Positions 33,771-42,443 of a stretch of 64,000 bases of DNA are shown here, piece by piece. This stretch comes from Verrucomicrobiia bacterium (GTDB lineage: Bacteria > Zixibacteria > MSB-5A5 > DSPP01). Both the position numbers and the translations under genes were made by a program. Numbering within the stretch: the stretch's first letter is position 1; each line of letters starts with the position of its first letter. A model generated the notes under the pieces. That model made no database searches. It was given only the letters and a program-made list of their open reading frames with translations, and was not told where the DNA came from. The stretch lies in assembly GCA_035574275.1 (NCBI GenBank), contig DATLYY010000075.1, positions 62,001-126,000 of the forward strand, in the 5' to 3' direction.

Positions 33771-35500
33771 CGCGCATCCACCTTTTTGACCACTTTTAAG
33801 TCCATTTCAATGGGGGGAGGATAACCGCTTTTAAAAGTGGCGTCAATACCTAAAACTCCGCGGTAGACGGGCGCGGCACCAATGAGTTTGGCGGAGGTGA
33901 AAACAATGTCCCGCGCGCAATCAAAGCGGGTGAAAATTCCCCAGAGCAGATTCTCTTCGTCCTGCAAATTCACGTCTGCGCTGACGGCCGCGGCCAGTTT
34001 GACCGGCGCATCCAGCTTCTGCACCAAATCCTCCACCAATCGGCGGCCGTTAACTTTAGTTTTGACCACCAGCAGACAATTTTCCAAAAGAACAAATTCC
34101 TCTATTCCCGGCACGGATTTCAGCCAATCCAGCTTTGGCTTTTCGGATACAGACGCCGCACCCGATTTGCGGGTGGCGTCCAGAATCATCTTGCTTCCCA
34201 GATTCATTTTGAAGCTGGTAAAATCGAGCGTATCCAAGGGCACGCCGGGCAGAAGCAGGAAATCTTCCGCCGAATCGAAATTCGCCGCAATTTCGCGCAA
34301 AACGGCGCGGAAGTTTTTGACCTCCACCCCGCCGGAAACCACCGCGCCGATTTTGGTCAAGCCCAACTGCCCCTGCCCCAAAAGCGAAAGCGCCGTTTTC
34401 ACCCCTTCCTTGGCAAAACGATTGTTCACCGAAACGGCCAAAAGATTGTGAAACCCCGCCTGGTAGTAGCTCCACATATCCTCGATTTCCGGATGCATCA
34501 GTTTTATCAAGGGGCCCAGCACCTCCTGTACGGCGTCCCCCATCCAGCGATCCTCCTGCGGCGGCTTGCCGACAATGGAGGCGACAAATATCGCATCCCG
34601 GCGGCGGGTGATTTTTTGGGCGTGAAAAACCGGGAAGGGGGCCGGATGGGAATAATGGCCGAAATGGTCGCCGAACGGCCCTTCCTCTTTGCGTTCATTC
34701 GGCGGACAAACTCCTTCGATGACCAGTTCCGCTTCAGCCGGCACTTCCAAATTCAAACTTTTGGCCTTCACCATCCGCGTCGCTCCCTGCCGCAAAAACC
34801 CCGCCAGCCGCACTTCATCTATCCCTTCCGGCAGGGGCGCCACGGCGGATAGAATCAAGGCCGGATCCACGCCGCAAACTACCGCCACTTCCTGCGGAAT
34901 TCCCATCTTCTCGCACTCGAAATAATGAAACCCGCCCCCTTTTTGAATCTGGTAATGCATCCCGGTCGTAGTCGGCGAATAAACATGCATACGGTAGATG
35001 CCGACGTTGCGGATTCTGGTCTTGGGACTTTCCGTGAACATCAACCCCAGTGTCCCGAACCGCCCGCCGTCCTTCGGCCAGCAAAAAAGAAAGGGGAGTT
35101 TGTCCAAATCCGGCTCTTCGATGACTTCCTGCACCGGCGCGGCGGAGCGTCTTTTCGTTCCGCTTTTTAAAAAGCGCTTAATCAGCGGCCGATGTCCAAA
35201 CATTCTTTTAAACGAAAAATTCGGAACATCCTGCGCCAACCGGACAAGCGACGCTCCCAGTTCCGCCGGGGGAACTCCCAACGCCCATTCAACCCGCCTT
35301 TTTGCGCCAAGGATATTCACCGCCAGAGGAAACGACGACCCCTTGACGTTTTCAAAAAGCAAAGCCGGGCCTTCGTTTTTCACCACCCGCGTGACGATTT
35401 CCGTGATTTCGAGATACGGATCGACTTCCGCTTTGACCCGCCGCAAATCCCCTTTGGATTCGAGGAAATCAAGAAAAGATCGAAGCGAGTGGAAGCTCAA
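33749..35500 (-). CDS. UbiD-family decarboxylase (menaquinone, MqnM-like)
   Basis: The 583-residue protein belongs to the UbiD family of prenylated-FMN decarboxylases. Motifs include LRSFLDFLESKGDLRRVKAE, RNVGIYRMHVYSPTTTGMHY, and GPFGDHFGHYSHPAPFPVFH, which carries the E-x-D/H region of the active site. In futalosine organisms a UbiD-like enzyme takes off the carboxylate of prenylated dihydroxynaphthoate. Its neighbours UbiX and UbiA fit that job. It overlaps ubiX by four bases. Confidence 0.92.
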   Translation of the reverse strand: MSFHSLRSFLDFLESKGDLRRVKAEVDPYLEITEIVTRVVKNEGPALLFENVKGSSFPLAVNILGAKRRVEWALGVPPAELGASLVRLAQDVPNFSFKRMFGHRPLIKRFLKSGTKRRSAAPVQEVIEEPDLDKLPFLFCWPKDGGRFGTLGLMFTESPKTRIRNVGIYRMHVYSPTTTGMHYQIQKGGGFHYFECEKMGIPQEVAVVCGVDPALILSAVAPLPEGIDEVRLAGFLRQGATRMVKAKSLNLEVPAEAELVIEGVCPPNERKEEGPFGDHFGHYSHPAPFPVFHAQKITRRRDAIFVASIVGKPPQEDRWMGDAVQEVLGPLIKLMHPEIEDMWSYYQAGFHNLLAVSVNNRFAKEGVKTALSLLGQGQLGLTKIGAVVSGGVEVKNFRAVLREIAANFDSAEDFLLLPGVPLDTLDFTSFKMNLGSKMILDATRKSGAASVSEKPKLDWLKSVPGIEEFVLLENCLLVVKTKVNGRRLVEDLVQKLDAPVKLAAAVSADVNLQDEENLLWGIFTRFDCARDIVFTSAKLIGAAPVYRGVLGIDATFKSGYPPPIEMDLKVVKKVDARWNEYRI

Positions 35501-36045
35501 AGCTCCTCTTCTCTCCAGCCGCCCGGCACTTCCACCCCCATCAAACGAAAAATTTTGTTGGAAAAATCCCGGTAGGTATCCTCGAGCGTTTTGGGCAGGG
35601 TGTAGAACGGCGGCGAAATCGGCATCACAATCCCTCCCGCCCGTGAAACTTTAAGCGCGTTTTCTAAAGCAATCGAGGACAGCGGCGTCTCCCGCACGGC
35701 CAAAATGATTCTTCGGCGCTCCTTCAGCGCCACTTCCGCCGCGCGGGTAATCAAGGTGTCAGCAATCCCCGCCGCGATTTTGGCCAGAGTCGAAATGGAG
35801 CAGGGATGCACCACCAGATAGTCGAAGGGGTTGGAGCCGGAGGAAAACGGCGCCGCCAGCTCCTTGTTGGAAAAAATCTTGGCGCAGTGGGATGCCAAAT
35901 CTTCCGGCGAAAGCCCGGTCTCCATCTTTAAAACCGCCTTCCCCCAGTCGGAAATAACCAGATACTTCTCCCCCGGACAGCGTTTGAGAAAATCGACCCC
36001 GTAGATGATGCCGGAAGCCCCGGTCATCGCAATGATGGTTCTCAA
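35497..36045 (-). CDS. ubiX: UbiX-family flavin prenyltransferase
   Basis: The 182-residue protein has TIIAMTGASGIIYGVDFL, VVHPCSISTLAKIAAGIADT and RAAEVALKERRRIILAVRETP, all typical of UbiX. It makes the prenylated FMN cofactor needed by the UbiD homologue next door. It overlaps both neighbours by four bases (ATGA), so cofactor and enzyme are made together. Confidence 0.95.
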   Translation of the reverse strand: MRTIIAMTGASGIIYGVDFLKRCPGEKYLVISDWGKAVLKMETGLSPEDLASHCAKIFSNKELAAPFSSGSNPFDYLVVHPCSISTLAKIAAGIADTLITRAAEVALKERRRIILAVRETPLSSIALENALKVSRAGGIVMPISPPFYTLPKTLEDTYRDFSNKIFRLMGVEVPGGWREEEL

Positions 36046-36875
36046 AAGTTTGCTCTCCCAACTGCCACCACGCCCAGAACGACAAACCCCACGGCGGCGT
36101 TGATTTTGAAAAAAGCCAGTTCAATATTTTCCGCCACCCGATGCTGCCAGACCAAAAGCACCCCCACGGCCACAAGTAGCGCGGCCGACCAGAGGTTGGG
36201 AAATTGCCAGACCATTAAAACCGCAAGCGAAGCAAAACCGAGTACGTGCAATATGCTTGAAACCACAAGCGCCTTTGCCTTTCCAAGCAAAACGACGAGC
36301 GAATGCAAACCCTGTTTCCGGTCAAACTCCTCGTCCCCAACGGCATAAATGATGTCAAACCCGGAAACCCAAAAAAAAGAGAAAAGTCCGAGCAGAATCG
36401 AAGGCCCGCAGCCGGAAAAGGTGCCCATCACCGCCATCCATCCCCCCAAAGGTGCGATGGCGGAAGCCGCGCCGAGCCCAAAATGCGCCAAGGGTGTAAA
36501 GCGCTTCATATACGGGTAAACCAAGAAAATGACCAAGGGAATCGGCGAAAGAATGAAGCACCAGGAATTTAGCATCGCCGCGGCGATGATGTAAACGAGT
36601 GCGGAAACGACCGCAAATCCCCATGCTTCGCCGACTTTGATTCTTCCCGCCGGCAGCTCCCGCGTCGCCGTGCGCGGGTTCAAGGCATCAATCCGGGCGT
36701 CAATGATGCGGTTCAGGGCAAAGGCCGTTGAGCGCGCCCCGGCCGCGGCCAGAAGAATCAACAAATACTCTTTCAGCGTTACCGAAAACCCCTTGGCCAA
36801 AAAGGCCCCGGCGTACACCATCGGCAAAGAAAACAGGGTATGCTCGATTTTCACCAGCCGGGCGTATTTCAGCAT
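36042..36875 (-). CDS. UbiA-family prenyltransferase (MqnP-like)
   Basis: The 277-residue membrane protein has eight or nine helices with the two aspartate-rich motifs NRIIDARIDALNPRTATREL and YAVGDEEFDRKQGLHSL. It attaches the polyprenyl tail; here, with the futalosine genes, the acceptor should be 1,4-dihydroxy-6-naphthoate (MqnP role). This assignment rests on context. First gene of the operon mqnP-ubiX-ubiD-mqnE-mqnA-mqnC. Confidence 0.92.
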   Translation of the reverse strand: MLKYARLVKIEHTLFSLPMVYAGAFLAKGFSVTLKEYLLILLAAAGARSTAFALNRIIDARIDALNPRTATRELPAGRIKVGEAWGFAVVSALVYIIAAAMLNSWCFILSPIPLVIFLVYPYMKRFTPLAHFGLGAASAIAPLGGWMAVMGTFSGCGPSILLGLFSFFWVSGFDIIYAVGDEEFDRKQGLHSLVVLLGKAKALVVSSILHVLGFASLAVLMVWQFPNLWSAALLVAVGVLLVWQHRVAENIELAFFKINAAVGFVVLGVVAVGRANF

Positions 36876-36933
36876 ATCGGGGAAAAAAGAAGTTTTCCGC
36901 CTTAGGTCAAGCCTTTTGATTTTGGCCCGTCCC

Positions 36934-36962
36934 TTGTTATTGCCCTCCCCATCCGCTATACT
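36934..36962 (+). promoter_or_regulatory. Promoter of the RRM protein gene
   Basis: TTGTTA (36934-36939), 17 bases, TATACT (36957-36962). The transcript would start near 36969, giving a leader of about 114 bases. Confidence 0.65.
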
Positions 36963-37045
36963 GCCCCCCGACTCCGTCGGTACGGGGTTCTGCCTCCCTG
37001 GGCTTCTTCCGCCTCAAAGAGGCCATACAATTGCGGAAGGGATTG

Positions 37046-37067
37046 CCGTTTCCAAAAGTGGAAACGG
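37046..37067 (+). promoter_or_regulatory. Leader hairpin before the RRM gene
   Basis: CCGTTTCC (37046-37053) pairs with GGAAACGG (37060-37067) around AAAAGT. It ends just before the weak GAAAAGAG ribosome site, so it could affect translation. Confidence 0.5.
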
Positions 37068-37082
37068 AAAAGAGTTTTTGGT

Positions 37083-37454
37083 ATGGCAGTAAAGTTGTAC
37101 GTAGGTGGACTCTCCCCGCAGGTCACCACGGAGGAGCTGCAAGCCCTCTTTGCCCAGGTCGGCACGGTGGAGTCGGTGAACATCATCAATGACAAGTTCT
37201 CCGGCCGTTCCCGCGGCTTCGGCTTTGTGGAAATGTCCAGCAAGGGAGAGGCGGATGAGGCGATTCTAAAACTCTCCGGCCAGGTTTTGGGCGGCTCGCC
37301 GATAGTCGTGAACGAAGCCCGTCCCCAGGCCCCGCGCACAGGCGGCGGAGGGGGCGGTTTTGGCGGTGGGTACGGCGGGGGCGGTGGCCGGCGCAGCGGG
37401 GGAGGTCCCCGGCGTCCGGGCGGTGGCGGCGGCGGCCGGCGCGGCCGGTATTAA
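37083..37454 (+). CDS. RNA-binding protein with one RRM domain and Gly/Arg-rich tail
   Basis: The 123-residue protein has RNP2 (KLYVGGLSPQ) and RNP1 (SRGFGFVEM) of an RNA recognition motif (residues 3-80), followed by a tail of almost only Gly, Arg, Tyr and Pro (RGG-like). It resembles the small cold-inducible RNA-binding proteins of cyanobacteria and other bacteria. It stands alone, with its own promoter, a leader hairpin at 37046-37067 and a terminator. Confidence 0.93.
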   Translation: MAVKLYVGGLSPQVTTEELQALFAQVGTVESVNIINDKFSGRSRGFGFVEMSSKGEADEAILKLSGQVLGGSPIVVNEARPQAPRTGGGGGGFGGGYGGGGGRRSGGGPRRPGGGGGGRRGRY

Positions 37455-37483
37455 ATCACGACAGAACTAAACCCGAATCAAAC

Positions 37484-37514
37484 AAAAAAGCACCGCTTTG
37501 GCGGGGCTTTTTTC
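37484..37514. terminator. Bidirectional terminator
   Basis: AAAAAAGC-A-CCGC and GCGG-G-GCTTTTTT pair around TTTG, with A-run and T-run on either side. It separates the convergent RRM and clpC genes. Confidence 0.8.
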
Positions 37515-37528
37515 GTTTCGCGTCTAAT

Positions 37529-39988
37529 TTACCGCGCCGCTTTTTCCAGCTTTTTACGGGTTTTGGGGCTGAAGGTGAAGACCAGCTTTTCCGCCCCTTC
37601 CGGCCAGTCGATGGAAACGTCGGCGTCCGAGGTGTGCTGTCCGCGGAGCAGTTCTTCCGCCAGCGGGTCTTCTAAGTGCTTCTGGATGGCCCGGCGCAAG
37701 GGGCGCGCCCCAAAGACCGGATCAAACCCTTTTTCGACCAAAAATTCCTTGGCCCGGTCGGTCAGGGCAAACGAAATTCCCTTCTCGGAAATCCGCTTGG
37801 CCACGTCCGCCAGCATGATGTCGATGATGGAAAGAATCTCGGTCCGTCCCAAAGCATGGAAAACCACCGTCTCGTCAATCCGGTTTAACAGTTCCGGGTT
37901 GAAAAGCCGCTTCAGCTCTTCCGTGACCTTGGTTTTCATCTGCCCGTAGGAGGATTCTTCCGACTCCTTGGCAAACCCGAGCGACTTGGAGTGGCGGATT
38001 TCCCGCGCCCCCACGTTGGAAGTCATAATCACAACGGTATTCTTGAAGTCCACCTTGCGCCCGAATGAATCGGTCAAAACGCCGTCATCCAACATCTGCA
38101 ATAAAATATTGAAAACCTCCGGATGGGCTTTCTCGATTTCATCCAAAAGCACGACCGAGTACGGCTTGCGCCGCACCTTTTCGGTTAACTGTCCCCCTTC
38201 TTCGTAGCCCACATACCCCGGCGGCGCGCCGACTAAACGAGAGACGGCGAATTTTTCCATGTACTCGGACATGTCAATCCGCACCAGCGCGTTTTCGTCC
38301 TCGAAAAGGAAGGAGGCCAAAGCCCGCGCAAGTTCGGTCTTGCCGACCCCCGTGGGGCCCAAAAAAATGAAACTGCCGATGGGGCGGCGCGGGTCGGAAA
38401 GCCCGGCCCGGCTGCGCCGGATCGCCTTGGAGACAATTTCAATCGCTTCCTTCTGCCCCACCACCCGCCGGGTCAGCTCCTCTTCCATCCGGAGCAGCTT
38501 CTGCGATTCTTTTTCCTCGAGGCGGAAAATCGGGATGCCGGTCATCACGGAGACGACTTTGGCAATCTCCTCGGTTTTCAACTCCACCATCTGCTTGTTC
38601 CGCTCCTCCTCCCAACCCTTCTTCATCTTTTCCGCTTCTTCCTTTTTCAACTTCAATTCATCCCGCAACTGGGCGGCCCGCTCAAACTCCTGGTTTTTGA
38701 CCGCCTGTTCCTTGTCTTTCTGGATGGACAGAATATCCTGCTCCAGTTCGGAAAATACCGGCGGCTTGGTGAAACTGGACAAATGCGCCCGGCTCCCCGC
38801 CTCGTCCAGAACGTCGATCGATTTATCCGGCTGGAACTTGCCGGATATGTACCGGTCGGAAAGCTTGACGGCGGCGTCCAACGCCTCGTCGGAGATTTTC
38901 ACTTTGTGATGCTCTTCGTACTTGGGGCGCAGCCCCTGCAGAATCTTCAGCGTGTCGTCTGCCGAGGGGGCCTCCACCATCACGGTCTGGAATCTCCGTT
39001 CCAAAGCTCCGTCCTTTTCGATGTATTTGCGGTACTCGTTCAAGGTGGTGGCGCCGATACACTGTAATTCTCCCCGTGAAAGGGCCGGTTTGAAAATGTT
39101 GGAAGCGTCGAGCGACCCTTCCGCCCCCCCCGCACCTACGATGGTGTGCAGCTCGTCGATGAAGATGATGACGTCTTTGGAATTGACAATTTCGTTCATC
39201 ACCGCTTTGAGCCGTTCTTCGAATTGACCGCGATACTTGGTGCCGGCCACCAGGGATGCCATGTCGAGGGTCACCACCCGACGATTCTCGAGGGTTTGCG
39301 GAACTTTTCCTTCAACGATCCGCTCGGCCAGCCCTTCCACGATGGCGGTCTTGCCGACTCCGGGTTCGCCAATTAACACCGGGTTGTTCTTTTTGCGGCG
39401 GGATAGAATTTGCGTCACCCGCTCAATTTCGTTCTCCCGGCCGATAATCGGGTCCAGTTTCCCCCGGCGGGCCAGCTCGGTCAAATCCCGGCCGAAATGG
39501 TCCAGAGCCGGCGTTTTGCTCTTTTTCCGTTTTTTGCCGAAGGCGGAGGGCTTTCCGGTGATGATGTTCTTGAGTTCTTCGTATGCCTCCTTGTAATCCA
39601 CGTCGTACATGGAGAGCACCTGCGCGGCGACCCCCTCTTCTTCTTTCAGGAGTGCCAAAAGTATATGTTCGGTGTCGATATCCTTCGATTTTAAAGCCCG
39701 CGCCTCCTGCCCGGACAGCTCGAGCGTCTTCTTGGCCCGGGCGGTCAGGGGAAGCTGCCCCATCACCATCGTCCCGCCGGAGGGCTGCACCACGTCCTCC
39801 ACGGACTGACGCAACTCGTTTAGATCCAGCCCGATGTTGGTTAAAATCTCCACCGCCCGGCCCTCTCCCAGTTTGATTACCCCCAGAAGCAAATGCTCGG
39901 TTCCGATGTAGTCGTGCTTTAAACGGGCCGCCTCGTCCCGGGCGTATTCGATCGCTCGGCGGGCTCTTTCGGTGAACATCTCGTTCAT
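37529..39988 (-). CDS. clpC: ATP-dependent Clp protease ATPase subunit ClpC
   Basis: The 819-residue unfoldase has two N-terminal Clp_N repeats (about 1-145, [19 protein letters not shown]), ATPase domain 1 ([13 protein letters not shown]), a middle coiled-coil/UVR segment ([18 protein letters not shown]), ATPase domain 2 ([15 protein letters not shown]) and the C-terminal D2-small domain. The UVR segment distinguishes ClpC from ClpA/ClpB. It feeds ClpP. The upstream mcsA and mcsB genes make the arginine-phosphorylation tag and adaptor that ClpC recognises in Firmicutes. Regulator CtsR is not in the cluster. Confidence 0.97.
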   Translation of the reverse strand: MNEMFTERARRAIEYARDEAARLKHDYIGTEHLLLGVIKLGEGRAVEILTNIGLDLNELRQSVEDVVQPSGGTMVMGQLPLTARAKKTLELSGQEARALKSKDIDTEHILLALLKEEEGVAAQVLSMYDVDYKEAYEELKNIITGKPSAFGKKRKKSKTPALDHFGRDLTELARRGKLDPIIGRENEIERVTQILSRRKKNNPVLIGEPGVGKTAIVEGLAERIVEGKVPQTLENRRVVTLDMASLVAGTKYRGQFEERLKAVMNEIVNSKDVIIFIDELHTIVGAGGAEGSLDASNIFKPALSRGELQCIGATTLNEYRKYIEKDGALERRFQTVMVEAPSADDTLKILQGLRPKYEEHHKVKISDEALDAAVKLSDRYISGKFQPDKSIDVLDEAGSRAHLSSFTKPPVFSELEQDILSIQKDKEQAVKNQEFERAAQLRDELKLKKEEAEKMKKGWEEERNKQMVELKTEEIAKVVSVMTGIPIFRLEEKESQKLLRMEEELTRRVVGQKEAIEIVSKAIRRSRAGLSDPRRPIGSFIFLGPTGVGKTELARALASFLFEDENALVRIDMSEYMEKFAVSRLVGAPPGYVGYEEGGQLTEKVRRKPYSVVLLDEIEKAHPEVFNILLQMLDDGVLTDSFGRKVDFKNTVVIMTSNVGAREIRHSKSLGFAKESEESSYGQMKTKVTEELKRLFNPELLNRIDETVVFHALGRTEILSIIDIMLADVAKRISEKGISFALTDRAKEFLVEKGFDPVFGARPLRRAIQKHLEDPLAEELLRGQHTSDADVSIDWPEGAEKLVFTFSPKTRKKLEKAAR

Positions 39989-40030
39989 GCGTTATCCTTC
40001 CTTCTCCTATCCAATAATACGCTCGTTCAA

Positions 40031-40050
40031 GGAAAATGCAATCATTTTCC
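40031..40050. repeat. Hairpin between mcsB and clpC
   Basis: GGAAAATG (40031-40038) and CATTTTCC (40043-40050) form a perfect 8-bp stem with loop CAAT. It lies 43 bases before clpC; it might attenuate or process the mRNA. Confidence 0.4.
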
Positions 40051-40070
40051 CCTTTAAAAACTAAAACCCC

Positions 40071-41153
40071 TTAAACCGTCTTGGAGTTCCCCGCCCCGTT
40101 GGGGGCCCCTTTTTCGATGCGGGAGCGGACCAGCTCCGCCCGCAAAGCGTCTCGTTCCCCGGGCTCCATCTCCCGCCCGGCGAACTTCTGCAAATGGGCC
40201 GGCTGGCAGAGCAAAAGCAGCTCGTTGACCAGTCCAAGGGGGACGTCCTTGATGACCCCCATTCCCAGCCCCAGCCGCACGGCCGAAAGCAGATTCATCA
40301 CCTCGCTGGAGGTCAAAACCCTGGCGAAGCGCAAAATCCCGTACGCCCGCCAGATTTTATCCTCGATCTGCTCCTTGGCGTCCCGCGAAAGCACGTAGCG
40401 GGCGTTTTCCTCGTATTCGATCACCTGGCGGGTCACCTTTTCCAGCCCTTCCAAAATCTCCTCTTCCGAGCGCCCCAGGGTGGTCTGGTTGGAAAGCTGC
40501 AGCAAATTCCCCAGAACGTCCGTCCCCTCGCCGTAGAACCCCCGCACCGCCCAGCCCACCTTGGTGACCCGGTTGATGACCGAATCGATCTCCCGGGTCA
40601 AAACCAAAGCCGGCAGGTGAATGAGAACAGAGGCCCGCATCCCCGTGCCGACGTTGGTCGGACAGGCGGTCAAATACCCGAATTCTTCATCATATTCAAA
40701 GGCCAGGTTGGCGGAAAGCTCGGCATCCGCCTGGGTCGCCAGCTCATGCGCCTTTCCCACCTCCAGTCCGGAAGTGAGGGCCTGAATCCGCAAGTGATCC
40801 TCTTCGTTGACCATCACGGAGAGCGACTCATCCTCCCCCAAAAAGAGTCCGTATCCCTCGCCGCTTTTCATAAACTCCGGGGAGATGACGTGCCGCTCCA
40901 CCAAAAAGTCCCGGTCCATCCCCGCCAGTTCCCCGTTCTGGAAAAACTTGCCGCTTTTCAACAAAATGGAACGCTCCACGGCCGAGCGCACCTCACCCAC
41001 CACCTTCTTCCGCAGTTCGGCGTCCGTCGCGGGGGGAAATTTGAAACGGTACAAATTGCGCGCCAGCCGGATGCGGGAGGAGAGAACGATGCCCGCCTGG
41101 GGACCGATGCCGGAAAGCCAGGCGGCCGGTTTGCCGGAAAGTTCTTCGAACAT
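40071..41153 (-). CDS. mcsB: Protein arginine kinase McsB
   Basis: The 360-residue protein shows the McsB/guanido-kinase pattern: VLSSRIRLARNLYRFKFP (the ATP-contacting arginines), FLVERHVISPEF, SVMVNEEDHLRIQALTSG (the catalytic Glu and loop) and CPTNVGTGMRASVLIHLPAL. It phosphorylates arginines of damaged proteins to mark them for ClpCP. It starts one base after the mcsA stop. Confidence 0.95.
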   Translation of the reverse strand: MFEELSGKPAAWLSGIGPQAGIVLSSRIRLARNLYRFKFPPATDAELRKKVVGEVRSAVERSILLKSGKFFQNGELAGMDRDFLVERHVISPEFMKSGEGYGLFLGEDESLSVMVNEEDHLRIQALTSGLEVGKAHELATQADAELSANLAFEYDEEFGYLTACPTNVGTGMRASVLIHLPALVLTREIDSVINRVTKVGWAVRGFYGEGTDVLGNLLQLSNQTTLGRSEEEILEGLEKVTRQVIEYEENARYVLSRDAKEQIEDKIWRAYGILRFARVLTSSEVMNLLSAVRLGLGMGVIKDVPLGLVNELLLLCQPAHLQKFAGREMEPGERDALRAELVRSRIEKGAPNGAGNSKTV

Positions 41154-41154
41154 G

Positions 41155-41658
41155 TCAGTCCTGCCTCATCAAAGTCTTGATGCGATCCCTGAGCCGGGCC
41201 GCTTTTTCAAAATCCTCGGCGGCAATCGCTTTTTTAAGCTCGTCTTCCAATCTTTTTTCCTCGATTAAAACGGTCTCTTTTTGCGGCACCTGGGTGGGCT
41301 TCCGCCCGATGTGCCGGGTGGAACCGTGAATTCGCCGGAGCAAATCGGAAACCTGCGGCTGGAAGGTCCGGTAGCACTGCCCGCAGCCAAAACGCCCCAC
41401 CTTGGAAAACTCGGCAAAAGTGAAGCCGCATCCCGGGCAGCGCGCCTCTCCCCCCCGCCCCCTTTTCTTTTCCGTCGCCTCCCCCATCATGGAGGACAAA
41501 ATTTCGGCCAAAGGAAAGGGAACCTGCACGAGCGGATTGGCGGTCATTCCCCGCTTCTCGGCGCACTCCCGGCACAGATTCAACACCGTTTTCTTGTTGT
41601 TTACGATTTGGGTCAGGTGGACCCCCGCATCGTTTTTTCCGCATTCCTGACAGAGCAT
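41155..41658 (-). CDS. mcsA: McsA, zinc-finger activator of McsB
   Basis: The 167-residue protein has two zinc ribbon-like pairs of CxxC (MLCQECGKNDAGVHLTQI with LCRECAEKRG, then RCPGCGFTFAEF with GCGQCYRTF) and a C-terminal UVR motif (AIAAEDFEKAARLRDRIKTL). McsA activates McsB and bridges it to ClpC. It overlaps lolD by one base (TAATG). Confidence 0.93.
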   Translation of the reverse strand: MLCQECGKNDAGVHLTQIVNNKKTVLNLCRECAEKRGMTANPLVQVPFPLAEILSSMMGEATEKKRGRGGEARCPGCGFTFAEFSKVGRFGCGQCYRTFQPQVSDLLRRIHGSTRHIGRKPTQVPQKETVLIEEKRLEDELKKAIAAEDFEKAARLRDRIKTLMRQD

Positions 41659-42329
41659 TATTGTTGCACCAGCTTTCTATCTCTAAGTTCCAAAACCCGG
41701 TCGGCCCGGCGGGCCAGTTCCGGATTGTGGGTTGCGACCACGAAGGTCCGTCCCTCTTGTTTTAACTCGGAAAAGAGCGCATGCAGTTCCCCGGCGGTGG
41801 AGGAATCCAGATTTCCGGTCGGCTCGTCGGCAAAAACCACGCGCGGAGAGCCGATCAAGGCCCTCGCCACCGCCACCCGCTGCGCCTCCCCTCCCGAAAG
41901 ATTATACACCGGTTCCGCCCCTTTTTCCTTCAGCCCCAGCCGCTCCAAATAACGGAAGGCGGTCGCCAAAGCCGACGTTTTTTCCTCTCCCCGCATCAAG
42001 AGCGGAAAGGCGGCGTTTTCCCCGGCCGAAAAATCGGCCAGAAGATGATGAAATTGGAAGATGAACCCGAATTTTCGGTTGCGGATTTGGGCCTGTTTTT
42101 CGCCCGACAGTTTGCCGATTAGCTCGCCGTCCAAGATGATTTCTCCTCCCTCCGATTGATCCATAAGCCCCAGCAAATTAAGCAGGGTCGTTTTTCCCAC
42201 GCCGGAGGCCCCCACCACCGCCACCATCTCCCCGGGTTCGACGGAGAAATCGAGCCCGTCCAGAACCACCAGCCGTCCGGCCGCCGTCGCGTAGGTTTTT
42301 TTCAAACCGACCGCCTGCAAAACCGGCAT
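41658..42329 (-). CDS. lolD: ABC transporter ATPase, LolD family
   Basis: The 223-residue ATPase has Walker A VGASGVGKTTLLNLLG, signature LSGGEAQRVAVARALIG and Walker B VVFADEPTGNLD, with the LolD-like lipoprotein-export layout. It should power LolC/E, encoded upstream, to release lipoproteins from the inner membrane. The two are split by 114 bases with no clear promoter, so one transcript is likely. No lolA or lolB homologue lies beside them, though a LolA-like gene is at 1237. Confidence 0.9.
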   Translation of the reverse strand: MPVLQAVGLKKTYATAAGRLVVLDGLDFSVEPGEMVAVVGASGVGKTTLLNLLGLMDQSEGGEIILDGELIGKLSGEKQAQIRNRKFGFIFQFHHLLADFSAGENAAFPLLMRGEEKTSALATAFRYLERLGLKEKGAEPVYNLSGGEAQRVAVARALIGSPRVVFADEPTGNLDSSTAGELHALFSELKQEGRTFVVATHNPELARRADRVLELRDRKLVQQ

Positions 42330-42443
42330 CTTTAAATATCTCCTCCCGAAAATCCCCCGTCAAGCCGGCTCCCCCGTCCTGCATCTGCGCGATTGCCGCG
42401 CCGCCGGCCTCTGTTTTTATTGTCGCCCGAAAATAATTTTCCT
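42330..42443. other. Gap between lolC/E and lolD
   Basis: About 114 bases with no gene. On the minus strand a purine-rich GGAGGAG site precedes lolD. I see no convincing terminator or promoter. Confidence 0.3.

Noticed and set aside
37353-37454. Gly-rich end of the RRM protein as a frame error
   Set aside because: Gly/Arg-rich tails are normal in small bacterial RRM proteins, and the frame ends just before a terminator.
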